Shown here one piece after another: positions 24,481 to 32,552 of a DNA stretch of 64,000 nt (position 1 is its first letter; each line of letters opens with the position of its first letter). The notes under the pieces were generated by a model that was not told the origin of the DNA, did no database searches, and saw only the letters and a list, made by a program, of their open reading frames with translations. A program made the translations under genes and the position numbers. Source of the stretch: IMCC45349 sp047219225 (GTDB lineage Bacteria; Bacteroidota; Bacteroidia; Flavobacteriales; Flavobacteriaceae); assembly GCF_047219225.1 (NCBI RefSeq), contig NZ_CP178208.1:1550001-1614000 (forward strand), written 5' to 3'.

Positions 24481-25266
24481 CTACAATTTTTCACAAATTA
24501 CAACGCGCCACTTATTATTATATATCACGCGACCATCTTTTTTAATATACGGTTGCATAGAGTCTAAAATTGTTTTGTACGATTTTTCAAAACCACTGTT
24601 TTCTATAGCTTTAGCAGCTGGTCCAGCAGACAATAAACCTTTCATTGCTACGTCAACATTTGGATATTCCCAAATAGATGTTATATCATTATTACTAGTG
24701 ATTTTTAGTCCAATACTCTCAATAATACTTTCAAGTAATCTATTTTCAGAAAGCCCAAAAGGACCTCCTGAGTTAGGAGGCGCTGGAGGAAGTAAACTAC
24801 CAATGGCTTTTAAGCAAGAGTTTGCTTCGCAGTCTTCTTTATTACCCCAAATCATTGTTACTAATCTTCCTTTGTTTTTTAATACTCTTTTTGCTTCTAA
24901 AAGTGCATTTTTGGTATCTGTTGCATATTGAAAAGAATTAAATCCACAAACAACATCAAAAGTATTATCAAGAAAAGGCAGTTTTTCCATTTCACCAACT
25001 GAAAATTTAACTTCTGGGCTTCGTTCATTTGCTTGTTCAATAAGTTCTTTACTTGCATCAATACCAGTAACATTTATACCTTGTTCGTTTACCATGTTAC
25101 TAAAAAAACCTGTGCCACAGCCAATGTCTAGAAGTGTTTGATTGGTTTCTAAATTTAGTAATTGTAATGCATGTTTATACCCAGAAATGCCTGTTGGCTC
25201 TTGTATTTTAGCCCAATCTTTAGACTTCTGTCCCCAAAGTTTACCTTGAATCTCGCTTGATCCCAT
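24481..25266 (-). CDS. Class I SAM-dependent methyltransferase
   Basis: A 261-residue methyltransferase of the Methyltransf_11/UbiE-like group. The SAM-binding motif is LLDIGCGTGFFSNMV (about 40-54), with the acidic strand-2 residue in VTGIDAS and the post-motif VCGFNSFQY. The substrate cannot be predicted. First chromosomal gene outside the island on the right; monocistronic as far as the spacing shows. Confidence 0.85.
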   Translation of the reverse strand: MGSSEIQGKLWGQKSKDWAKIQEPTGISGYKHALQLLNLETNQTLLDIGCGTGFFSNMVNEQGINVTGIDASKELIEQANERSPEVKFSVGEMEKLPFLDNTFDVVCGFNSFQYATDTKNALLEAKRVLKNKGRLVTMIWGNKEDCEANSCLKAIGSLLPPAPPNSGGPFGLSENRLLESIIESIGLKITSNNDITSIWEYPNVDVAMKGLLSAGPAAKAIENSGFEKSYKTILDSMQPYIKKDGRVIYNNKWRVVICEKL

Positions 25267-25455
25267 AATTAATTTAATTGGAAGTTTAATGAGCCTAATT
25301 TAGCGAATTTTCTTATAAAGAATTATGTGTATTATATTGTTTTTCAAAATATTACTAATTTTTCTAGAAGTATAATAAAAAGGAAGTATAAGTTTGTTTT
25401 TTTTAACAGTATTCATGTAATAGTCAGTAAAACAATGCATTAGGCTTTAATTTTG

Positions 25456-25463
25456 TATATTTG
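25456..25463 (+). promoter_or_regulatory. Bacteroidota -7 promoter box before the globin gene
   Basis: TATATTTG matches the TAnnTTTG -7 consensus and lies 62 bp before the ATG. No clear -33 TTG element was found. Confidence 0.4.
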
Positions 25464-25525
25464 ATAGTCTTCAGATTTATTGTTGGACAGCCTCCATCAA
25501 TTTAATAACTATAAAAGCTAATTAA

Positions 25526-26026
25526 ATGAAAACAATTAATTATTTATTAGTTGTCCTCGTATTTGCATTATTTTCATGTAATACTGAGGGCAAGAAAGAA
25601 GAAGCAACTTCAAAAGAAGAGTTGGCAGTTGTAGAAGAAACATCGAAAGAGGTAGAAAAAACAATTTTTGAAAAATTAGGGGGCGATGAAGGTGTTTCTG
25701 CTATTGTTGAAGATATCATTGCAAAGCATCTTGAGAATGATAAAATCAAACATTATTTTATTGCATTACAGAAAGATCCTGAATATTTTGAGAAATTTAA
25801 ACAGCACGTAAAAGACTTTTTAGAAACAGGTACTGGTGGCGAACAAAAATACTCAGGTAGAGATATGGTTGCTGCTCATTCAGGTTTAAATATTTCAGAA
25901 TCAGATTTTCTTGAAGCTATTGATGATATACTATTTGTATTAGATAGCCACAAAGTAGATAGAACTTCAAGAAATGAGTTACTTGCTACACTTTATTCTA
26001 TGAAAGATGCTGTAATGAAAAAATAA
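25526..26026 (+). CDS. Lipoprotein-anchored group I truncated hemoglobin
   Basis: A 166-residue protein with a lipoprotein signal (FALFSCN, Cys18), a Glu/Lys-rich linker to about residue 45, and a group I truncated globin domain (IFEKLGGDEGVSAIV to the end). The proximal His is in GRDMVAAHSGLNIS. Globins of this group bind oxygen or nitric oxide; outside the cytoplasmic membrane it may detoxify NO or bind heme ligands. It faces the nitrate reductase operon, with a shared terminator between, which fits a nitrosative context by inference. Confidence 0.8.
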   Translation: MKTINYLLVVLVFALFSCNTEGKKEEATSKEELAVVEETSKEVEKTIFEKLGGDEGVSAIVEDIIAKHLENDKIKHYFIALQKDPEYFEKFKQHVKDFLETGTGGEQKYSGRDMVAAHSGLNISESDFLEAIDDILFVLDSHKVDRTSRNELLATLYSMKDAVMKK

Positions 26027-26112
26027 GTAATCCATTTAGTACACAATATCTAATTGAAGGCACTATATTTCAATTAGATTTAGATGATTTAAATAATCAA
26101 AAAGTAAAAAAA

Positions 26113-26130
26113 CCACTATAATTATAGTGG
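26113..26130. terminator. Bidirectional terminator between globin and nap operon
   Basis: Perfect palindrome CCACTATAATTATAGTGG flanked by an A-run on the left and a T-run on the right, suited to ending both convergent transcripts. Confidence 0.75.
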
Positions 26131-26159
26131 CTTTTTTACTTAAATAATGATAAATTATA

Positions 26160-27383
26160 TTATTCTTTTTTCTTATAACGTAAAGCGCCAGTTTCAATTT
26201 TAATAGCGGTTCTTGCTAGAATCGTAAACACAAAAGCACCAAGTGCCCATATACCTACAGTTACTCCAATTTCAATACCTGTTGGAGTGTATTCTGCAAT
26301 CTTACCATAAGGTCCAGGAATAAACCCAGGAACAATTAATCCGAATCCTTTTTCAATCCAAATTGCAATAAATAAAATAGTACATGCAAAAAAGAGCACT
26401 TTAAAATTATTTCTTAATTTATGGAAAGTTAGCATAACTGTTGCTATAACATTTAGAGTTATTGAAGTCCAAATCCAAGGTAGTAATGCAGTTTTACCAT
26501 CTAATCCAAAAAACAGATAATAGGCACTTTCACTATGATGTGTTGGCGCATAAAACTCTTTAAACAACTCAGATATTAACATAATTAAATTAATTTGAGC
26601 AGCTACAGTTACTACCATAGCTAATTTTTTTAAAGTTTTATCTTCTATTTTAAATTCTGTAAAAGAACGTATCATAGCTAATACTAATATTATTAGTGCT
26701 GGACCAGCAGCAAAAGCCGATGCTAAAAAACGAGGACCTAATAAAGCATTATTCCAAAATGGTCGCGCTTGTAATCCTTGATATAAAAAAGCAGTCACTA
26801 AGTGAATAGCTACAGCCCAAAATACAGAAATTAGAGCTCCTGGTACATACACACTTTTTTTAGACTCCTTGCCTTGATAGTGTCTAAATAAGATGTAAAA
26901 AGGGATAGTTATGTTTAAAAATAAATAACCGTTAAGTACAATAACATCCCAGGTTAACATAGAATTTGGGAAGTTAAACACACCAATACCAGGAATCATA
27001 TGCCATAAAACAGATGGACCTCCCATATCTGCAACCACAAATGCTAAACACATTATTAATGCAGCAACAGCAACACCTTCACCAATTAAAACAGCTTGTT
27101 TAAAGTCAACATCTTTTAAAACGTATGTTGGCATTACCAGCATTACAGCTGCAGCAGCAACACCTACTAGAAATGTAAAATTAGAAATATATAATCCCCA
27201 ACTCACACGATCTGTCATTCCAGTAACACTCAATCCTTCTTCTAATTGAATGGAGTAGCAGTACATTCCTGCTAACATAATAAAGGTTAAAAACCCCATC
27301 CATAAATGGTAGGTTTTTGAACCATGTGTAATGACGTCTAAACTATCTTTTACTAAACTCTTAAAAACTTTAAGTCTTCTCAT
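26160..27383 (-). CDS. NrfD/PsrC-family quinol-interacting membrane protein
   Basis: A 407-residue polytopic membrane protein of the NrfD/PsrC family (about nine to ten membrane segments) that oxidises quinol and passes electrons to an iron-sulfur partner. The last gene of the nap operon. The ATG at 27383 (MRRLKVFKSL) is chosen over one 48 bp upstream, because it leaves a normal 10-bp gap after the iron-sulfur gene. With that partner it probably replaces NapC/NapGH as the electron feed to the nitrate reductase; this is inference from order. Confidence 0.82.
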   Translation of the reverse strand: MRRLKVFKSLVKDSLDVITHGSKTYHLWMGFLTFIMLAGMYCYSIQLEEGLSVTGMTDRVSWGLYISNFTFLVGVAAAAVMLVMPTYVLKDVDFKQAVLIGEGVAVAALIMCLAFVVADMGGPSVLWHMIPGIGVFNFPNSMLTWDVIVLNGYLFLNITIPFYILFRHYQGKESKKSVYVPGALISVFWAVAIHLVTAFLYQGLQARPFWNNALLGPRFLASAFAAGPALIILVLAMIRSFTEFKIEDKTLKKLAMVVTVAAQINLIMLISELFKEFYAPTHHSESAYYLFFGLDGKTALLPWIWTSITLNVIATVMLTFHKLRNNFKVLFFACTILFIAIWIEKGFGLIVPGFIPGPYGKIAEYTPTGIEIGVTVGIWALGAFVFTILARTAIKIETGALRYKKKE

Positions 27384-27393
27384 GTTGTATGTT

Positions 27394-28509
27394 TTAATCC
27401 ATGAAATACCAGAACTTAGGCTCTGTACCAAGGTCTTCTTTTAATCGAAATACTTTTTTATTTGCTAATACCCAACGAATAGTACTATCAGGATCTAATA
27501 GATTCCCAAAAATACGAGCACCAGTTGGACAAGCTTCTACACATGCAGGATTTTTACCTGCTCTAGAACGTTGTACACAAAATGTACATTTTTCCATTAC
27601 ACCTTTTTTACGTAATCGGTTTCCTAGGTAGTGCTGGTTTTTATTTACTTCATTTTCTGGAACTTCAGGTTTACTCCAGTTGAATCGTCTACCATCGTAA
27701 GGGCAAGCAGCCATACAATAACGACATCCAACACACCAATCGTAATCAATAACAACTAAACCATCTTTTTCACGCCATGTAGCTTGTACAGGACATACAT
27801 CTACACATGGAGGATTGTCACAATGGAAGCATTGTGTTCCCATGTAAAAATGACCTTGAGCTGGTACTTCGTGATAATAATTATCGTCAGCTTCATTAAA
27901 GTTAAAGCCCTTACCGTCTTTCATCTCATGAATACGAATGTATTGCATTTCCGATTTTCGATCTTGATTATTTTCTTCAACACATGCATTTATACAATCC
28001 ATGTAACCTTGACATTTTGAGATGTTAAAGGCATAACCAAATAACACATCTTTTTCTGCATTTTTTGAAGACATACTAATGTTTTTCCCAGTTCTTAACT
28101 GGTAAGAACGTACTAGTCTATCAACAGTTTGCTTCTTTTCGTCATCTGTCATCAGTTTATAATTGCCCTTAAATTGCTCTTCCCAATCAATTTGTGCCTT
28201 TTCCTTGGTTTCATCACCAGCAATTACACTACAAGATGTACTGACTGCTCCAGCACCTATCATTAAACTAGCGGTTAGTTTTTTAAATGCTGAACGACGA
28301 TCCATTTGTACATCAAATACCTGTTGAAAACCATCTTTTTTTGGAACTTCTCCAACCGAAGCTTCAACTGCAGCCGATAAAAATTCTTCATCACTCATTT
28401 CTTTATGTGAGTGACAACCACCAGAAGTTTTACCACAACCACAAGAGTGGTCTGTTTGCTTTTTGTTACTTAGGTTTAGAGAAAACCATTTTTTATTATT
28501 GTTGCTCAT
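27394..28509 (-). CDS. NrfC-like 4Fe-4S ferredoxin subunit with Cys/His-rich N-terminus
   Basis: A 371-residue electron-transfer subunit. The last 230 residues hold the cysteine clusters of a four-cluster [4Fe-4S] protein of the NrfC/DMSO-reductase-beta type (for example CVGCRYCMAACPYDGRRF and CFHCDNPPCVDVCP). The N-terminus has a Cys/His-rich segment (HSCGCGKTSGGCHSH, residues 23-37), then an internal twin-arginine-like signal DRRSAFKKLTA around 69-80 followed by a lipobox-like STSC. Tat signals this far from the N-terminus occur in the TAT-variant group related to alternative complex III. Pairs with the NrfD-like gene 10 bp downstream. Confidence 0.8.
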   Translation of the reverse strand: MSNNNKKWFSLNLSNKKQTDHSCGCGKTSGGCHSHKEMSDEEFLSAAVEASVGEVPKKDGFQQVFDVQMDRRSAFKKLTASLMIGAGAVSTSCSVIAGDETKEKAQIDWEEQFKGNYKLMTDDEKKQTVDRLVRSYQLRTGKNISMSSKNAEKDVLFGYAFNISKCQGYMDCINACVEENNQDRKSEMQYIRIHEMKDGKGFNFNEADDNYYHEVPAQGHFYMGTQCFHCDNPPCVDVCPVQATWREKDGLVVIDYDWCVGCRYCMAACPYDGRRFNWSKPEVPENEVNKNQHYLGNRLRKKGVMEKCTFCVQRSRAGKNPACVEACPTGARIFGNLLDPDSTIRWVLANKKVFRLKEDLGTEPKFWYFMD

Positions 28510-28516
28510 ACCCTAA

Positions 28517-29143
28517 TTAATTTCGTTCTTTAACTTTTTGTGTGTTATAGCGTACTGGCCATTTAGATTTAATATGTGGCTCGTGAGGATTATGACAGTT
28601 TACACAAGTCATAGATACTCTTGGAGGTGCCCAACTCTCTAAACGTTTTCCATGTGCACCACCAGTCCAATCTTTAAATTGTTTTTGGTGACATTGACTA
28701 CAAAGTTGATAGCTATTATTAAAATCTATATTATTTCCAGTTAAGCTTTGTAAATGATCCATGTCATTACCATTATGACATGTTATACAGTTCATAGTTG
28801 ATGAACTTGCGTGATTAATTTTTATATCCCAATGTGCTTTTTTAATGTCCTCACTTTGCATTTTAGATAATGGTTTACTGTGACATTCTGTACATGCATA
28901 AGATTTTATTTCGCCTTTGCGTTCTGGAATTAAAAAAGTAATTTCATTTTCGGTTACTTCTATGGTTTTTAAATGCTCTATATGTTTATCAGAAGTAATT
29001 GAAGTCCCTTGATAATTTTCACTTTCAGCATTAATTTTATCAGTAATACTATGGTATTCATTTTCATGATGCTTACAAGAAGTAGTGGTTAAAAGAAAAA
29101 CCAGTACTAAAAACCAAAGTGTATTTATATTAAATTTATTCAT
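28517..29143 (-). CDS. Tetraheme c-type cytochrome lipoprotein of the nap operon
   Basis: A 208-residue lipoprotein with four CXXCH heme-binding motifs (CTECH, CITCH, CSQCH, CVNCH). The ATG at 29143 is chosen because it starts a good lipoprotein signal (MNKFNINTLWFLVLVF, lipobox TTTSC); an upstream ATG at 29164 would add seven residues ahead of it. The gene overlaps the end of napB by 8 bp. Its likely job is to carry electrons between the quinol-oxidising NrfC/NrfD pair and NapB/NapA in the periplasm, in place of tetraheme NapC. Confidence 0.78.
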   Translation of the reverse strand: MNKFNINTLWFLVLVFLLTTTSCKHHENEYHSITDKINAESENYQGTSITSDKHIEHLKTIEVTENEITFLIPERKGEIKSYACTECHSKPLSKMQSEDIKKAHWDIKINHASSSTMNCITCHNGNDMDHLQSLTGNNIDFNNSYQLCSQCHQKQFKDWTGGAHGKRLESWAPPRVSMTCVNCHNPHEPHIKSKWPVRYNTQKVKERN

Positions 29144-29822
29144 TGTTTTTTCGTGTAAAGGCATTTATTTCAATAAGTTCTTTCGTGTCTGGTACGTGAC
29201 ATTGTCTACAGTTAACACGTTCTGGATGTGTTACTCTAATTTCTCTAGGTGCACTAGGGCCAGCATGACATGCTAAACAATTTTCACGTAATTGTGTTTG
29301 ATGTGGAATTACAGGAGGACTTGTTAATAATGCATTGTTATTTCCTACTTCTGGAGCATTTACTTTAGCAAAATTTCCAGGTTTAAATAGTGTATTTGTA
29401 TTTTGAGCCACATGACATTGCATACAGTTTACTAATTCTGGATGTGGTGTTACAGGAGTATAGGCATTGTATTTTTCAACAAAACCTCCATTGTCATGGC
29501 ATTTTAAACAACTATTATCGCCAGCATTTTGGTGTTCATCAACTGGATGCGGAATACTAGGAGGTGCACCATGATAAGCTCTATTATCATAATAATCATC
29601 TAAAGATCGTTGGTGAGCAAAATCTGTTGGTATAGTGGCATAGTCCAATGCGTGTTCCGAACGTTTAAATACACCAGATTCTGATGGAATAGCATAAAGT
29701 GTCGTTTCTTCTTCTAAAGAGATATAGGCTTCCTCTTTACCTTGTTGATAACTATAATTCCACACTGCGATAAAAGCAGCGAATAATAGTACAAATAATG
29801 ATATAATACCTAAGCGTTTCAT
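29136..29822 (-). CDS. napB: Periplasmic nitrate reductase cytochrome c subunit NapB-like
   Basis: A 228-residue protein with an N-terminal membrane anchor/signal (about 3-24) and NapB-type sequence: the PSIPHPVDEHQNAGDNSCLKC block, CHDNG and a second cluster near PPVIPHQTQLRENCLACH. Four CXXCH motifs are visible (CLKCH, CMQCH, CLACH, CRQCH), two more than the two hemes of classical NapB. It passes electrons to NapA in the periplasm. It starts 3 bp after napA ends. Confidence 0.82.
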   Translation of the reverse strand: MKRLGIISLFVLLFAAFIAVWNYSYQQGKEEAYISLEEETTLYAIPSESGVFKRSEHALDYATIPTDFAHQRSLDDYYDNRAYHGAPPSIPHPVDEHQNAGDNSCLKCHDNGGFVEKYNAYTPVTPHPELVNCMQCHVAQNTNTLFKPGNFAKVNAPEVGNNNALLTSPPVIPHQTQLRENCLACHAGPSAPREIRVTHPERVNCRQCHVPDTKELIEINAFTRKNNE

Positions 29823-29825
29823 AGT

Positions 29826-32150
29826 CTATACCTTTTCAACTTTAACAGCACATTTTTTATAATCTGGCTCTTTAGATATTGGACAGAATGCATCTAAGGT
29901 CACATCATTTATCATCATGTTTTCATCAAAAAACGGAACAAATACTTGCCCTTTTGTTGGTAACCCTCTTTCATTAATAGAAGCAGGTAATGTACATGAA
30001 CCTCTTCTAGAGGTTACTTTTATTTTATCTCCATTTCTAATACCTAGTTTTGAGGCATCATCTGGATGAAATTCAACATATGCATGAGGAACCGCTTTAT
30101 GTAATACAGGAATTCTTCTTGTCATTGATCCTGTATGCCAATGTTCAATAACACGACCAGTATTTAGCCAGAAAGGATATTCACTATCTGGAACTTCTGG
30201 TGCTGGTTCATATGGACGTTGCCATATTACAGCTTTACCATCAGGTTTTCCATAGAAATGGAAGTCTTTTCCATTATCACATGCTGGATCATATTCTGAG
30301 TTAAAACGCCATTGAGTAGATTTACCATCCACGTAAGGCCAAATAGCTCCTGATTGTTTTTTAAGAACCTCTAATGGTGCCATTTCATGCTTTGCACCAG
30401 CATGAAACTGTCTGTATTCATTATAGATTTCTTCAACATGATTTTCTTCTGAATAAGGGAATAAATCTCCATAACCCATACGTCTTGCAACTTCTATAGT
30501 CATCCACGCATCTGGAGTAGTTTCTCCTGGACCTTCTACCATTTTGTCCCAATGTTGTGTACGTCTTTCAGAGTTTCCATATAAACCACTTTTCTCGATA
30601 TGCCATGATGCAGGTAATATTACATCTGCTACATCAGATGTAGGAGTTGGAAATACATCAGAAACAACCACAAAACAAGAGTCTTTTTCCATTCCTGGAC
30701 GGTAACGACTTGTTTTTGGCAATGAAACTAGTGGGTTTGTTACTTGAGTCCAAATAAATTTAATATCTCCTCTATCTACAGCTCTAAACATTTCCGTAGC
30801 ATGATATGTTGGTTTTGCAGGAATATGCTCTACAGGAACTTTCCATATTTTTGCTGCTAGTTCTCTATGCTTTTTATTCATCACAACACCTTTTGGTAGT
30901 TTGTGAGTAAAAGTTCCTACTTCACGTGCAGTACCACAAGCTGAAGGTTGACCAGTTAAAGAGAATGGACCATTTCCAGGTTGGGAAATTTTTCCAGTTA
31001 ATAAATGGATGTTATACATAAGGTTATTCATCCAAGTACCTCTTGTGTGTTGGTTCATTCCCATACACCAATATGATACTACTTTTTTATTTGGATCACC
31101 ATAAATAGCAGCTAGATACTTAATGTCTTTAACTGAAACTTTTGAATATTTTGCTACTTTTTCTGGTGTATAATCTTCTAAAAAGGTTTTGTATTCTTCA
31201 AAGCTAATTTTTGAAGGTTTGTCACTAAACTTATATTTATCCTCAAGACCATAACCCATATTTGTAAGGCCTTTACTAAAATTGATATGCTCATCAACAA
31301 ACTTCTTATTCATCCATCCATTTTTGATGATTTCATAACAAATAGCATTAGCAACAGCTAAATCTGTTTGAGGCTCAAATAATATAGATTTATTTGATGC
31401 GGTACTAGAACGTGTTGTTCTTGTAGCAAAGTCAATAATTTTTGCACCTCTATTGTTTTTTTGCTCTAGCATTCTTGAAAATAATACTGGATGCATTTCT
31501 GCCATATTATTTCCCCAAGTAATAAAGTAATCAGCATGTTCAATATCTTCATAACAGCCCATTGGCTCGTCGGCACCAAAGGTTGTTAAAAAACCTGCAA
31601 CAGCACTTGCCATACACAAGCGAGCATTACAATCTAAGTTATTAGTTCCAATAGCACCTTTCATTAACTTTGAAGCAACATATCCTTCTGGAATAGTTGA
31701 CTGTCCAGAAGTGTACATTGCCACAGCATCTTTACCATGCGTGTCAATGGTCTCTTTCATTTTATTAGCAACAATATCTAAAGCTTCGTTAATTGGAGTT
31801 TTAACATAAGTGCCATTTTTCTTTACTAAAGCATGGGTTAATCTATCTCCAGATTGAATACACATGGTTTGGTGATATCCTTTTACACAAAGTAATCCTT
31901 TGTTAACTGAACAATTTGGATCACCTTTTACTGCAACAGCTTTACCTTTATCTACACCTACAAGTATACCACAGCCTACACCACAAAAGCGGCAAGGACC
32001 TTTTTTCCAATCAAAGTCTCCTTTAGGGAGACCTTCTTCTTGCTCGTCGGCAAATAAAATTCCTGGGAACATAGCAGCTGCAGCTGTTATAGCTGAAAGA
32101 CGTGCCATTTTTTTAATAAAACTTCTTCTGTTTGATGTTGATGTAAACAT
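29826..32150 (-). CDS. napA: Periplasmic nitrate reductase catalytic subunit
   Basis: A 774-residue molybdopterin oxidoreductase that reduces nitrate to nitrite in the periplasm. A twin-arginine signal (NRRSFIKKM, about 7-15) is followed by the [4Fe-4S] cysteines Cys53, Cys56, Cys60 and Cys88 (CRFCGVGC, GLLCVKG). The molybdenum ligand is Cys179 in NARLCMASAV, as in NapA and formate-dehydrogenase-like enzymes. It lies between napD and napB. Substrate is assigned from the operon, since related enzymes share these motifs. Confidence 0.9.
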   Translation of the reverse strand: MFTSTSNRRSFIKKMARLSAITAAAAMFPGILFADEQEEGLPKGDFDWKKGPCRFCGVGCGILVGVDKGKAVAVKGDPNCSVNKGLLCVKGYHQTMCIQSGDRLTHALVKKNGTYVKTPINEALDIVANKMKETIDTHGKDAVAMYTSGQSTIPEGYVASKLMKGAIGTNNLDCNARLCMASAVAGFLTTFGADEPMGCYEDIEHADYFITWGNNMAEMHPVLFSRMLEQKNNRGAKIIDFATRTTRSSTASNKSILFEPQTDLAVANAICYEIIKNGWMNKKFVDEHINFSKGLTNMGYGLEDKYKFSDKPSKISFEEYKTFLEDYTPEKVAKYSKVSVKDIKYLAAIYGDPNKKVVSYWCMGMNQHTRGTWMNNLMYNIHLLTGKISQPGNGPFSLTGQPSACGTAREVGTFTHKLPKGVVMNKKHRELAAKIWKVPVEHIPAKPTYHATEMFRAVDRGDIKFIWTQVTNPLVSLPKTSRYRPGMEKDSCFVVVSDVFPTPTSDVADVILPASWHIEKSGLYGNSERRTQHWDKMVEGPGETTPDAWMTIEVARRMGYGDLFPYSEENHVEEIYNEYRQFHAGAKHEMAPLEVLKKQSGAIWPYVDGKSTQWRFNSEYDPACDNGKDFHFYGKPDGKAVIWQRPYEPAPEVPDSEYPFWLNTGRVIEHWHTGSMTRRIPVLHKAVPHAYVEFHPDDASKLGIRNGDKIKVTSRRGSCTLPASINERGLPTKGQVFVPFFDENMMINDVTLDAFCPISKEPDYKKCAVKVEKV

Positions 32151-32153
32151 AAG

Positions 32154-32393
32154 TTAATTTTTTATAGGTGTATTAAAACCAGATACTAATGCTAATAACT
32201 TGATGCTAGAAATAGCTTCTAATTTTTGCTTTAAAATGGTTTCTTGATTTTCGTCTTGAGTTTCGGTAACTAGAACTAATATGTTTTCGTTTTCGGCTGG
32301 AGTAACATCACATTCTGTGATAGCATTTAAACTTTTAATTAAGTTTTCTTTTTCGCCATCAACAGGATGAACTATATAGCTTTTTATCGGCAT
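32154..32393 (-). CDS. napD: NapD chaperone
   Basis: A 79-residue protein of the NapD family, which binds the Tat signal of NapA and helps its maturation. The N-terminus (PIKSYIVHPVDGEKENLIKS) and ferredoxin-like alternation fit. First gene of the nap operon, ending 3 bp before napA. The start is 60 bp from the operator-like palindrome. Confidence 0.8.
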   Translation of the reverse strand: MPIKSYIVHPVDGEKENLIKSLNAITECDVTPAENENILVLVTETQDENQETILKQKLEAISSIKLLALVSGFNTPIKN

Positions 32394-32424
32394 TGTTGGT
32401 TAAAATTAGTTAGTTGTTGAGTAA

Positions 32425-32432
32425 CAAATTAA
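32425..32432 (-). promoter_or_regulatory. Candidate -7 box of the nap operon
   Basis: On the minus strand TTAATTTG, one mismatch to TAnnTTTG, 32 bp before the napD start. It is as far from the central palindrome as the moeA -7 box is on the other side. Confidence 0.45.
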
Positions 32433-32453
32433 TAATTAATTCAATATGATTTT

Positions 32454-32469
32454 TATGACATTCGTCATA
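32454..32469. promoter_or_regulatory. CRP/FNR-like palindrome between napD and moeA
   Basis: TATGACATTCGTCATA has perfect 6-bp arms with a 4-bp spacer, the geometry of CRP/FNR-family sites. Its centre lies about 42 bp from the expected start sites of both divergent promoters, the class II activator position. The regulator is not in the window. Confidence 0.6.
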
Positions 32470-32491
32470 TTACATGTTTTTAGTAATTCGT

Positions 32492-32499
32492 TATATTTG
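32492..32499 (+). promoter_or_regulatory. -7 box of the moeA operon
   Basis: TATATTTG, an exact TAnnTTTG match, 53 bp before the moeA start and 23 bp right of the palindrome. Confidence 0.55.
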
Positions 32500-32552
32500 T
32501 AAAGAAATAACGACTTGTTTTTTAAATTACAATTTAATTACCACACAATCAA

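Noticed and set aside
29085..29276. Plus-strand frame across the cytochrome genes
   Set aside because: Opposite to two heme-motif genes with clear signals; no independent support.
32401..32552. Molybdenum cofactor riboswitch before moeA
   Set aside because: The 5' region is short and shows only a palindrome and a -7 box; no conserved multi-stem RNA structure is visible.
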